DNA from: Notospermus geniculatus
Taxonomy: Eukaryota > Nemertea > Pilidiophora > Heteronemertea > Lineidae
Length of the DNA: 64,000 nucleotides
Assembly (NCBI GenBank): GCA_002633025.1
Contig: NMRB01001265.1
Coordinates: forward strand, 132,711-196,710
Reading direction: 5' to 3'
Under the pieces are notes generated by a model. The model saw nothing but the letters and a program-made list of their open reading frames with translations. It did no database searches and was not told the DNA's origin. The translations under genes were made by a program, and so were the position numbers. Shown one piece after another: positions 32,130-41,025 of this stretch. The first letter of the stretch is position 1; the number at the start of each line of letters is the position of its first letter.

Positions 32130-32747
32130 TCAACGATCCACCACATCGTAAGTGTAAGGGTGTTCAAGTCTCATCACCAGTTTGGACTTCTTCCCTTTCT
32201 TCAACCACTCGACGACCGATTGTCTGTTATCCTTGGGGATGACCCCGTTCTCGGACAGAGCAGCTTTGAGGGAGTCCTCGTCCTTCTCGTAGAACAGGAC
32301 CAGCGCTCTTATGTTGTCCCTGAAGTCCTTGACGATGGCGTTGTACTTCTGGGTGATGAACCAGACCGATATGCCCAGGTGCCGACCAGAGAAAGCGAGC
32401 CTGGTCAGTTCGCAGGACTTCACCTTCGCCTCTTTCTGGTTGGCGCAGTCGTCGATCAGGAAGAGGACGTTGTCTCCAGTCCCACCGTAGGTCTCGCTGC
32501 ACGTCCACAGGAGCGAGTTGAGGTTGTCCCTGACCCCGGCTGGGGGGAGCACAATGACGTCGGGGTCGGTAAGCACCCACCTCCGCCCGTAGGCCTTATT
32601 CTCGCGGAACGTCGGGCAGAAGATGACAATTCTGTCGAACCGGCCCTTGAAAGTGGTCTGTAGCAGGTCGAGGGTGAAGCGGCTCTTGCCGCAGTTGGTT
32701 ATTCCGGATATCACGAGGTTGAACGGTAGGTCGGGCCACAGCTCCAT
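32130..32747 (-). CDS. A32-like DNA-packaging ATPase
   Basis: 205 aa, the usual compact size for packaging ATPases of Polinton-like and other double-jelly-roll viruses. Walker A is GITNCGKSRF at about residues 14-23. Walker B is NVLFLIDDCA at about 92-101. Then comes GRHLGISVWFITQKYNA, matching the sensor region of A32/FtsK-HerA-type ATPases. It should drive genome packaging into the capsid. It follows the capsid gene by about 20 bp, the expected partnership. TTAGTATAGG lies immediately before the ATG. The frame is intact. Confidence 0.85.
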   Translation of the reverse strand: MELWPDLPFNLVISGITNCGKSRFTLDLLQTTFKGRFDRIVIFCPTFRENKAYGRRWVLTDPDVIVLPPAGVRDNLNSLLWTCSETYGGTGDNVLFLIDDCANQKEAKVKSCELTRLAFSGRHLGISVWFITQKYNAIVKDFRDNIRALVLFYEKDEDSLKAALSENGVIPKDNRQSVVEWLKKGKKSKLVMRLEHPYTYDVVDR

Positions 32748-32768
32748 CCTATACTAAGAGCCCGAGAA

Positions 32769-33883
32769 TTAGAACATGACCGAGTGGAGCTGCCTGTTCT
32801 GGATACTCATCTGGGCGTCGGCAACCACGAACACGTGCATGGTCAGGTTGGTGGCTGTGCTCCTCGTTATCGCGAGCTGCACCCCGTCGTTGGTATTCAC
32901 CAGCCTCAGTCCAGACCCATGAAGCTGACCGTCCTCGGTCGACCTGAGATCGAGCCACAGAGCATACTTGTCGTCCCCGTAATAATCCTCCATGTCCATG
33001 TGACTCTCCAGTGCTTTCGTGCCATCCGCGAGGCGGGGAATAAAGTACCTCGCGGCCTCGTCCCACTGCTGGTGGGCCTTGAAGCCCTGTGGGTACACCT
33101 TGTTTGCAAGCCCCTCGATGGTCACCTGAACGTCTGTGATGTCGGGATTCTGGAACGGGGTCGCCTCCGAGTCGTACTCTCCGTCATCGGCTGCCTCCTG
33201 GAAGAAGACAAGGACACCCTTCATCGACCTCCTCGGGATGTTGACGTTCACGTTGATGGTCTGGTCCGTACCCGTCGTGCTGGCTTTGAAATAGGTCACG
33301 TAATCGTAGTAGAACGTGTGCCCACTCATGTAGTCGGCATCTATCTGGCGGGCCAGCTCAGGGGAGTGTACCGTCTCATACTCGATGCAGATGTTGGTGA
33401 TGGTGTATCCCATGTTGGCGGCGTCTGTCGCAGTGACCACTTGCTTGGCGTCGTTGAAGGTTATCTCGCGAATGAAGTCCTCAGAGATCACGTTCGGGTA
33501 GAACGGTCCGTGCTTGCTGTACACCTCAAAGTCGATCGGAATGTAGTGCTTCGAGCTACAGGCTTTGAAGACGGCATTGTGTGTCGCCTCAGTCCTGTCG
33601 GCATTACCCGCCCCAGCCCTGAGCCTCCTCAGGTTGGTCGTCCCAATGCCCTGCATGATGAGATTTTTGCGCTGCTTCTCAGTCAGCCACAGGTCCTTGT
33701 AGGTTGCATAGAGGTTGTAGTGGTTCACGTCAGACAGGATCTCGCCACCCAGCTTGTCAACCACGCGAGCCTGGAGGTTGCGTCCCACGTTCTGCACGAA
33801 ATGGTTGTTTGCGTGGCCTGCCTTGGCCAGGTCGAAGGTCAACTTCAAGCTGCCAGGGACTATGAGGACGCCCTTCCTCAGTT
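32769..33883 (-). CDS. MCP: major capsid protein (double-jelly-roll type), copy 1, C-terminal part
   Basis: About 370 residues of a beta-rich capsid protein, starting at about the KGVLIVPGSLKLTFDLA block. That block resembles the Polinton-derived F54H12.2-like family as I recall it. The open frame extends to 33977, but those first 30 or so residues come from the inserted segment at 33884-34373 and differ from copy 2, so they are probably not native. The capsid N-terminus lies across the insertion at 34374-34516. No other break. The antisense strand is also open (32784-33890), a shadow of GC-rich codons. Confidence 0.8.
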
Positions 33884-34373
33884 TCATTAGCTGAACAAGC
33901 CGGTTGTGATTTTGATCCAGAAATGCCAAGACCCGTAACACCAGGTGTCCAGACACCAGAGCTGTATTTTTAGCCATACCTGGCTGTTCTGTTTATTGCC
34001 CTCCCACCATCTGTTGGATGGTGATATGGGAAACAAAGTACTATAAATAGGTAATCAGCAGTAGGGGTGAATAGGTAATTGGAAAAGCCCACTAGTGTAT
34101 CTGGCCCTCAAGCCCACGAGAAAAATGGCTCATAAAATCATTATTTTCTGCTCGATTTGAAAAATTCGAACACATATTTGATATACCATCAAATTTAACA
34201 TCCGCTGGTGACACTCACAAACACTGCACACATCTTTGTGTTGGATTTTCTTACTTTAGTCAGAGGCTTTAATTTGCCTGGATTACGTAACTTCCTCCTT
34301 ATCTGTACCCCGATAGAATGCGAAATATCGGGGTATATTAGGTCTGCTGCTCAATGGTGATGTAAATGTAATG
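33884..34373. other. ~490-bp insertion inside capsid gene copy 1
   Basis: Copy 2 (35559) is continuous where copy 1 is interrupted between GGGGACC and CCTCA. The extra DNA is AT-rich, has no ORF of note, no obvious inverted ends and no GT/AG at its borders, so an intron is unlikely. It could be a small insertion or assembly chimera. It breaks the capsid gene near codon 48. Confidence 0.6.
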
Positions 34374-34516
34374 TTGGGGACCCTGACGTACAGAGTCTCA
34401 CCAGCCTTGATGCTGGATGGGTTGTGTGTGATCGTGTGATACTGACGCTCGGCCTTGACCCCCAAGGGTACCTTCTCGCGCCTAGCAGGATCAAGCAAGT
34501 TACCGTATGCAGACAT
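34374..34516 (-). pseudogene. MCP: capsid gene copy 1, N-terminal fragment
   Basis: Codons 1-48 or so, starting MSAYGNLLDPARREKVPLG and ending at VRVP, where copy 2 continues. Here the frame passes into the inserted segment and stops about 30 codons later. Start chosen at 34516 by comparison with copy 2; the upstream in-frame ATGs overlap the divergent promoter. Confidence 0.7.
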
Positions 34517-34545
34517 TTCCGCTGTAGTATATACTGAGTCCGAAA
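34517..34545. promoter_or_regulatory. divergent promoter, copy 1
   Basis: Only 29 bp separate the capsid start (minus) from the divergent gene start (plus). It is centred on the palindrome AGTATATACT at 34526-34535, also present in copy 2 at 35714-35723. Confidence 0.6.
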
Positions 34546-34771
34546 ATGTCGTTTCCTCCAACATTTCTTGCGCCACGTGGGTTGACGTACCCCGTACTGC
34601 AGACCCAGGCGTCGGGTGACTGGGCCCATAGGCTGACCAATCTGGAGATCAACTGCTCGAATGACAGCCAGAGTTTCATGGCCAAGACCTATGACATCTT
34701 TCGATCGCAGAATCTGACCTTCAGCAGCAAGAAGGCTATCAATAAGTGGCTTCACTCTTGCGACATGGGCC
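34546..34771 (+). CDS. divergent viral gene, copy 1, cut at an N
   Basis: Begins MSFPPTFLAPRGLTYP and runs 75 codons to the N at 34772, where the sequence jumps to the opposite-strand capsid gene. About one residue in five differs from copy 2, compared with about one in twenty in the neighbouring capsid gene. Truncated by the assembly join. Confidence 0.65.
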
Positions 34772-34772
34772 N

Positions 34773-35702
34773 CACCTTGTTTGCAAGCCCCTCGATGGTC
34801 ACCTGAACGTCTGTGATGTCGGGATTCTGGAAGGGGGTAGATTCAGAGTCGTACTCTCCATCATTGGCTGCCTCTTGAAAGAAGACAAGGACACCCTTCA
34901 TCGACCTCCTCGGGATGTTGACGTTCACGTTTATGGTCTTGTCCATACCCGTCGTGCTGGCTCTGAAATAGGTCACGTGATCGTAGTAGAACGTGTGCCC
35001 ACTCATGTAGTCGGCATCTATCTGGCGGGCCAGCTCAGGGGAGTGTACCGTCTCATACTCGATGCAGATGTTGGTGATGGTGTATCCCATGTTGGCGGAG
35101 TCTGTCGCAGTGACCACTTGCTTGGCGTCGTTGAAAGTTATCTTGCGAATGAAGTCCTCAGAGATCACGTTCGGGTAGAACGGTCCGTGCTTGCTGTACA
35201 CCTCAAAGTCGATCGGAATGTAATGCTTCGAGCTACAGGCTTTGAAGATGGCATTGTGTGTCGTCTCAGTCCTGTCGGCATTACCCGCCCCAGCCCTGAG
35301 CCTCCTCAGGTTGGTCGTCCCAATGCCCTGCATGATGAGATTTTTGCGCTGCTTCTCAGTCAGCCACAGGTCCTTGTAGGTTGCATACAGGTTGTAGTGG
35401 TTCACGTCAGACAGGATCTCGCCACCCAGCTTGTCAACCACGCGAGCCTGGAGGTTGCGTCCCACGTTCTGCACGAAATGGTTGTTTGCGTGGCCTGCCT
35501 TGGCCAGGTCGAAGGTCAGCTTCAAGCTGCCAGGGACTATGAGGACGTCCTTCCTCAATTTGGGGACCCTGACGTACAGAGTCTCGCCAGCCTTGATGCT
35601 GGAAGGGTTGTGCGTGATCGTGTGGTACTGTCGATCGGCCTTGACCCCCAAGGATACCTTCTCGCGCCTAGCAGGATCAAGCAAGTTACCGTATGCAGGC
35701 AT
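34773..35702 (-). CDS. MCP: major capsid protein, copy 2, N-terminal and central part
   Basis: 310 codons, uninterrupted from MPAYGNLLDPARREKVSLG. The C-terminal third is missing because the segment begins at the N at 34772. It corresponds to 33096-33883 plus 34374-34516 of copy 1, with about 5% amino-acid differences. Beta-rich throughout, with GETLYVRVPKLRKDV and IVPGSLKLTF near the N-terminus. The start at 35702 is favoured over 35783, which would run through the divergent promoter. It shows that the native gene has no insertion at codon 48. Confidence 0.8.
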
Positions 35703-35733
35703 TTTCGCTGTGTAGTATATACTGAGTCCGAAA
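35703..35733. promoter_or_regulatory. 31-bp divergent promoter, copy 2
   Basis: Lies between the capsid ATG (minus, 35702) and the divergent ATG (plus, 35734). Contains the perfect palindrome AGTATATACT (35714-35723), which would place a TATA-like site about 10-12 bases from both starts. Confidence 0.65.
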
Positions 35734-36298
35734 ATGTCGTTTCCTCCAACATTTCTGGCACCACGTGGGTTGACGTACCCCATACTGCAGACCCGGGCGT
35801 CGGGTGACTGGGCCCATAGGCTGACCGATCTTCAGATCAGCTGCTCTGGCAGCCAGAGTTTCGTGGCCAAGCCCTATGACGTGTTCAGAGAGCAGAATCT
35901 GACCTTCTACAGCAAGAAGGTCATCAACAAGTGGCTTCACTCCTGCGATATGGGCCTGTACCAGAACCAGTTGAACATGGCTGCATGGTGTGCGACCGCG
36001 GGGTGTGGGGTTTCAATCAAGGACCACATGGAGCACCGCGATCCGTTCCTGGCCTCGCTCTTCAGGTTCCACGTCTACTACCAGACCAGGAAGGGGTTGC
36101 ACCAGATGGGCTGCCCCATCCCAGGGGACGACAACTTTGACAGGTGGAAGAACAGGCTGGACAAGGCTAGATACGCCAAGCTCAAGACAGAGTTCGGTCT
36201 TCCCGAGGATCCCGACTTCAGGTACCGCGGTGGCGACAACCGGGGGTTGGGCACGGAATACCTCTGGGGCTCACCGGTTCATGGTACAGGTTACATCT
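35734..36298 (+). CDS. divergent viral gene, copy 2, truncated
   Basis: 188 codons of element sequence, then about 30 codons from the 92-bp repeat before a stop at 36387. Segments include KKVINKWLHSCDMGLYQNQL, CATAGCGVSIKDHMEHRDP and RYRGGDNRGLGTEYLWGSP, rich in Trp, Cys and His. I recall longer uncharacterised invertebrate proteins with this start, so the gene is probably cut by the junction at 36299. No enzymatic motif. Its position opposite the capsid gene suggests a structural or morphogenetic protein, but that is inference. Confidence 0.65.
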
Positions 36299-36390
36299 AT
36301 ATCGATCACCGGCGCTCCTCGCCCATTTCTTGCGCACGTCTTTTCATTTTTCATCGATCTCTGCAACAACCTTTCCAAATCTGTTAGATT
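36299..36390 (+). repeat. 92-bp dispersed repeat, copy 1
   Basis: Essentially identical to 43440-43531 and in the same orientation, 7.1 kb apart. Here it forms the junction that truncates the viral gene, and its last bases are the left arm of a hairpin (36370-36398). It contains CGATCACCGGCGCTCC. Confidence 0.85.
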
Positions 36391-36398
36391 TGGAAAGG
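36370..36398. other. perfect hairpin, 13-bp stem and 3-nt loop
   Basis: CCTTTCCAAATCT, loop GTT, AGATTTGGAAAGG. The second copy of the 92-bp repeat has only the left arm, so the right arm arose, or was lost, at this junction. Confidence 0.7.
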
Positions 36399-36903
36399 CA
36401 ATTCATGAGGCAGTGTAGTGTTGGAATTATGTTGCTGTTCAGTAGATCATCCAATGCGTTGTTATTGATATGTACTGTCATTGGCAGGCTTACTGCCATC
36501 GGAATTAGACGTACATGTATTTTCGATCCTAAGGACGGTTTCGTAAAAAAGGGCTCGAGAAAGAAAGCTTTTACAGAGAAAATTGCGAACTTTTACCCCA
36601 GTATCAACGATTGGTTGTTGACGCATTACGTATCCAACCCCAAAGATGGCGCTTTTTTGCATTTTCAACGCTCTCCGCGGATGGCCCCAGGCTTGCAAGA
36701 GCATTTCGTTTCAGTTGAAGTTTACAGTCATGTGATATGAGAATTGTCAATGAATGGCCAGCCGCTAATGCTATGCTTCGGCCGGTGATGAATCGAACTT
36801 TCGATGGGTGTGATCCAATCTAATTTAATACTTTGTCCTTGTTAAATTCCTTTTCATCATCTTCTAGGCAGACAAAGTTTACAAATACCGATTACGTCAT
36901 CGA
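36399..36903. other. intergenic, nothing recognised
   Basis: AT-rich again, unlike the virus-like element. Short ORF at 36330-36740 without a domain. Confidence 0.35.
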
Positions 36904-37524
36904 ATGTCGTTCATTCCACCAATCAAATCAACGGAAAAATTTCTCAAGGTTTCTTTTCACCAGGAGCAGCCATTTGTAGCGGTGCAATACGTAGAACAGC
37001 CAGTGCCTTGGTTCAGAATTGTAGTGTACACTCCGCGTCAAAACAATATTTATCGGATTTTATATAATTTTACGTACCATTACCTCCGGCGTAGCAGTAT
37101 CGCTCGCTATGGCAAGCAGCTTCCTGACTACATCATGATAACTTTTGCCAGGAAGACTGGCAAAAAAACTGTTATCATTACTAAAATATGGGTGTACCAG
37201 TTATCACGTGGGAAATGGATTGCAAAGCTACCTGTCCCGCCAGAAGAAAAATGCAAGGTAGTTCACCTTACTGGTGCAGTCAACCTCCTTGTTCACACCG
37301 TGGATATGTTAAGGTTCGTTTTCTATTGTTACCGGTCCACGCGATCCGTTATGTCCTTGACCTTTTATGACATTCACCATGAAAACGGCAAAATGGCGAA
37401 TGCGTTCTCGCACAATACGACTCTTCAATTTCGCGTGCCGATCAAAATCGTATCGGAATACCTGGATCGTCCCTGGTTGTGTTTGTTCCATGTCGCTAAA
37501 TTTATCCTGTTCTCATCTTCTTAG
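36904..37524 (+). CDS. unidentified ORF, 206 aa
   Basis: Open from MSFIPPIKSTEKFLKVSF to a stop at 37524. It is beta-rich and aromatic, with WVYQLSRGKWIAKLPVPPEE, which loosely recalls a kelch or WD-type blade (Trp, then LP). A polypyrimidine-AG stretch sits exactly at the stop (TTCTCATCTTCTTAG), and a second, similar ORF follows in another frame at 37542, so the two could be parts of one broken or spliced gene. Composition is host-like rather than viral. Not identified. Confidence 0.4.
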   Translation: MSFIPPIKSTEKFLKVSFHQEQPFVAVQYVEQPVPWFRIVVYTPRQNNIYRILYNFTYHYLRRSSIARYGKQLPDYIMITFARKTGKKTVIITKIWVYQLSRGKWIAKLPVPPEEKCKVVHLTGAVNLLVHTVDMLRFVFYCYRSTRSVMSLTFYDIHHENGKMANAFSHNTTLQFRVPIKIVSEYLDRPWLCLFHVAKFILFSSS

Positions 37525-37541
37525 ATAAAATCAAGTACCGC

Positions 37542-37943
37542 ATGCACGTTGTAATTGTCATTTGCAACTTACACTGGCATGCTGGCAAGTGCCCTACTGT
37601 ATGGCGACACGAGGTTCTTATGCCAAAATCCTTCGATGACACTTTCATTATCAACGAAGCGTTAGGGGTATTCGTTGTACGTTTTTTGCACACTAGGAAA
37701 ACATACTATTATACTAATTACTGGGGGTATTCCGGCTTTGAAATGCATGAGATTTGCTCATCGAGTATGAATGAAAACGTTGATGATGTCATCAGCCTCC
37801 TGCGGCTAGAAATGCATGGTGTGAGTAACGATGTGTCTTTGAGATGGGCTCACGCCACTTTTGACCAAAACAGGAACGTCCGACTGATACGTCGGAAAAA
37901 CAAGAGATATATTGGCGTGAATGTATTTTCGCCCATAAATTAG
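37542..37943 (+). CDS. unidentified ORF, 133 aa, possible continuation of 36904-37524
   Basis: Starts MHVVIVICNLHWHAGK, with SFDDTFIINEALGVFVVRFL and a Tyr-rich TRKTYYYTNYWGYSG segment. It is in a different frame from the preceding ORF. If joined, the pair would make a protein of about 340 aa; whether by splicing or a frameshift cannot be told. No family recognised. Confidence 0.35.
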   Translation: MHVVIVICNLHWHAGKCPTVWRHEVLMPKSFDDTFIINEALGVFVVRFLHTRKTYYYTNYWGYSGFEMHEICSSSMNENVDDVISLLRLEMHGVSNDVSLRWAHATFDQNRNVRLIRRKNKRYIGVNVFSPIN

Positions 37944-37997
37944 ACCAGTTTCATTGAATTATTTCCTTTCAGATAAATTCAGGGAAAACGGACCTGG

Positions 37998-38505
37998 GTG
38001 GATGCGAGCGTCCAAAAGGACGGAACACAAAAGACGTTGATGAAAATGTGGGAAAGAGAACCAATTAGTATTCCAACGTCGCACGCCTCATTTGATCCAG
38101 TCTGCATATACCACGATTGGGAAGAAAGTCGGGGAATGTGCTTTCTCGGTTGCAGAACCAAGGTGTGGAACGAGTTGCCGGAGTCACTACGCACCACGGA
38201 CTCCCGTTTACAATTTAAAACTCTACTCAAAACTCATCTTTGTAGAAAATATTTGCTCTAATTCCTGGCCGTCCATCCAATTTCTTCTCTATTTTAATTG
38301 CAGGTACTTTGTTTAATCTTAATCTTATTTCTTCGAAGGTCTTAATTTTTAGCTCATTCATCATTCTTCGAATGTTTATAATTTGTTAATTTTTTATGAA
38401 TGTTTTATGCAGGTTAACTACGGAGTTGTAAAGCGCCCAGAAATACGCAGTATGTTGGGCGCTATATAAATGGTAATAATACATGTAATAATAACAATAA
38501 TAATT
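37998..38505 (+). mobile_element. 3' end of a non-LTR retrotransposon (CR1/Jockey-like)
   Basis: The translation contains VWNELPESLRTTDSRLQFKT, then LLKTHL, typical of the last residues of LINE reverse transcriptases. The preceding AFSVAEP is in another frame, so the copy is frameshifted. It is followed by a 3' UTR with TTGTAAAGCGCCCAG and GGGCGCTATATAAATGG and an AATAATA-type tail. 5'-truncated, as most LINE copies are. Confidence 0.75.
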
Positions 38506-38847
38506 AATTCGCAGGTGCAGCCATCTGACTGGACGATGCTTTGAACAGTTTCCAGTGAACCGTAATTGTTGGCAGCCTGCTCGAACAGCCATGAGCACAC
38601 GACTATAAGCCTGGGCCCGGTTGTTAGAAAGTACGGGTTAATTTTAACATACCATTAAGCTTAACGAGTCGATAAATCCTCTAGCGATACGTTCTGAAAC
38701 GAACCGTGAATTATTTGCTGTTAGCTAACGTGACCTGAAATTTCTTTCTAACGATGAGCTAACGTATGCTATCTAACGAACTCCCGTATCTAATTGGATT
38801 TTCCCATAATCCATTGGATTTTTCCCATAATCCAATTGAACACACAA

Positions 38848-39051
38848 ATGGATGCCAGAAAGTCTAAAAAGCCAAGAAAGCCCAAGTTTACAGCAAAGGA
38901 GCTGCCAATCATCCACCGAAATGGTTCGGCAGGACATTTCTTTCTGTCAAGCAAGGATAACAGCATTGTCACCAACCAAAAGAAAGAAGAAATCTGGCAC
39001 AAAATTGTGAGAGCGGTGAATGCTATTGGTATTCAGCCAAGGAAAATATAA
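38848..39051 (+). pseudogene. MYB/SANT-like DNA-binding domain fragment
   Basis: Starts MDARKSKKPRKPKFTAKELP and continues IVTNQKKEEIWHKIVRAVNA. This resembles the MYB/SANT-like domain found in Harbinger-associated and NAIF-type genes (F-T-x-x-E ... T-N-x-x-K-x-E-x-W ... V-N-A-x-G). The frame stops just after the domain, while downstream DNA still looks Lys/Glu-coding in other frames, so it is probably a decayed transposon accessory gene. Confidence 0.55.
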
Positions 39052-40187
39052 GAAATCAAAGAGAAATAGGGCTAGATGAAGTCGAATTGAAGTCAAAACA
39101 AGCCCAAATGAAGAAAGCCGAGATGAGGACAGGATGAGGCCGCCCAATGCCCCAAGTGGGCATGAAGAAATTATTTGTGACATGTATAGATCTCATCTAA
39201 GCTATAAAGGCCATAAAGGTGGTAAAGAAAGCCATAGGTTCATCATACAGGATGAATGAGAATGATGCTCAACCATGCCAATCTAGGCCTACAAAAGGCC
39301 TTGGCCTAGCAAACCTATATGAGGTTGTGGCCCATTTAGTTGCCAACAGAATGAGTGCCTTGGCAACAGCTTTGGTTGCAATTTTGGGGAGCTAGGCGAG
39401 TTTTTTGTAAACACACGAGAAATTCATCTGACACAATGTATACTTTTCAAATTAATCCGAGCACGTGTGACCCTCTTGTGGGGTATACCGGTATGTACTT
39501 TTTAGGCTTGCTTGTTCCAAAATGTCTGTGAGAGAAATAGGCCAGAGCCAAAGATGCAAGTTGTGGGGAAAGAATCCAATTCTGCTTACGTTTTGTTCAC
39601 CTTGCCAATCTTTAAACGTCTGTACCTCGAAAACCGTTGCTCGTACGCGTCTGAAAAAATGCGCGCTATTTTTTTCTCTTCTTCCTCTTGGCGCTAGTTG
39701 CGAGTTCGTAGTCGGAACGCGCATCGATAGCGATTGTTGCGTTCAGTTGCTTCCAGTCGCAAGGCCGATGTACGCTTAGCTTAAAAGCATTTATGAGAGC
39801 AAGGTTCTACATTCATTCGGAGGAATACGGCATCCTGTCGTCTTGTGAATGACGACTTTACTCATGTAGTGGAATCTGATCTGACTGAAATGTCTCAACT
39901 AGTTAGTATTAAGTGCAGGCGGGAGTCGGCAGTTTTGCCAGATCAGATGGGGATAGTGACACAGTCCATGTATTGACGATATAATAGAATCGACGTCGTC
40001 ATTTTTTAGCCGATATAATTTCAGAAAACAAGATTCAGTCAGTGGGATGGAACATTTCAAAAGGCGACTCTAAAACTGAACGGAGGGGGCGCTGCGGTGA
40101 CGTCGAATCCTAGGTCGGGAGGGGACGCCAAACAGGTATTTTTTTATGTGGCCTTATCCTGTTCATACATGGGGCCACAGAATTTAT
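39052..40187. other. intergenic, nothing recognised
   Basis: The first 150 bases may be decayed remainder of the MYB/SANT-like gene. No other feature. Confidence 0.35.
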
Positions 40188-40352
40188 GATCAATATAAAT
40201 CCACACTCGTGAGATTTACATGGTAGCAGAACACACTCGTGATGATCTTTTGCCCGGAACCCCCTCGGACTTCTGAATCGGGGTTCCTGGCAAAAGATCA
40301 CCACTGGTGTGTTCTGCTACATCGGAAATCCCACTGGTGTGGTTTTATGGTT
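40188..40352. mobile_element. foldback element / long imperfect hairpin
   Basis: The two halves pair over about 70 bp: GTAGCAGAACACACTCGTG with its complement near 40320, and CCACACTCGTGAGATTT with its complement near 40350. The loop is about 18 nt. Probably a small snap-back MITE. Confidence 0.6.
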
Positions 40353-40456
40353 GTCTGAATAGCCGCATACATTACCCGAATTTTAACCCGGGGCAGCACC
40401 GGTTGCAGCAACCCAGTGTAAGTGACAAATGTAAATATACGCACATAGGCTAAATT

Positions 40457-41025
40457 GGTGGCGATCATTAGTTTATTGGGCCGTGATGGATTAAAAAATC
40501 CTTTCCTGTATAAGCCCAGTGCTGATATCATGGTGGCGATCTTCAGTCTATTGGGATGTGACGCATTCAAAAATCATTCCCTGTGTAAGCTCAGTGCTGA
40601 TATCATGGTGGCGATCATCAATTTATTGGGCTGTGATGCATTCAAAAATCCTTTCCTGTGTAAGCCCAGTGCTGATGTCATGGTGGCGATCGTCAGTTTA
40701 TTGGGCTGTGGTGCATTCAAAAATCATTTTCTGTGTAAACCCAGTGCTGGTATCATGGTGGCGATCATCAGTTTCTTGGGCTGTGATGCATTCAAAAATC
40801 CTCTCCTGTTGTAAGCCCAGTGCTGATATCATGGTGGCGATCATCAGTTTATTGGGCGGTGATGCATTCAAAAATCCTTTCCTGTGTAAGCCCAGTGCTG
40901 ATATCATGGTGGCCATCATCAGTTTATTGGGCTCTGATGCATTCAAAAATCCTTTCCTGTGTAAGCCCAGTACTGATATCATGGCGGCGGTCATTAGTTT
41001 ATTGGGCTGTGATGCATTGTGGGGT
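40457..41025. repeat. 75-bp minisatellite, about 8 units
   Basis: GGTGGCGATC recurs at 40457, 40532, 40607, 40682, 40757, 40833, 40908 and 40983. Units are similar but not identical. Because 75 is divisible by 3, several frames stay open on both strands (25-aa repeat of the type CKPSADIMVAIISLLGCDAF), which does not by itself show coding. Confidence 0.9.

Larger units (their letters stand above)
24855..36298. mobile_element. Polinton/Maverick-like virus element, morphogenesis module, incomplete
   Basis: A gene-dense, GC-rich, intron-less block unlike the AT-rich flanks. Eleven minus-strand genes with gaps or overlaps of a few bases include a capsid protein, a packaging ATPase, a penton-like protein, a fibre-like protein and small membrane proteins. 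One divergent gene faces the capsid gene, and one convergent gene lies at the left. No family-B polymerase, integrase or adenain-type protease was found. The left boundary is uncertain; I place it at a palindrome cluster. The right boundary is where the divergent gene is cut by a 92-bp repeat. Assembly breaks lie at 25098-25127 and 34772. Confidence 0.8.

Noticed and set aside
32784-33890. 368-codon plus-strand ORF opposite the capsid gene (and its relative at 34746-35807)
   Set aside because: It is an antisense shadow: the minus-strand protein is the recognisable capsid protein and the plus-strand frame is open because of GC-rich codon use. No family is visible in it.
33884-34373. Spliceosomal intron in capsid copy 1
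   Set aside because: Copy 2 has no interruption, the borders lack GT and AG on the gene strand, and no other gene of the element has an intron.
32769-35702. True tandem duplication of the capsid gene
   Set aside because: The second copy starts mid-gene exactly at an N, as in other joins of this scaffold; an assembly or haplotype join is simpler.
40457-41025. CRISPR array
   Set aside because: Eukaryotic context, 75-bp units repeat as a whole with no unique spacers; it is a minisatellite.
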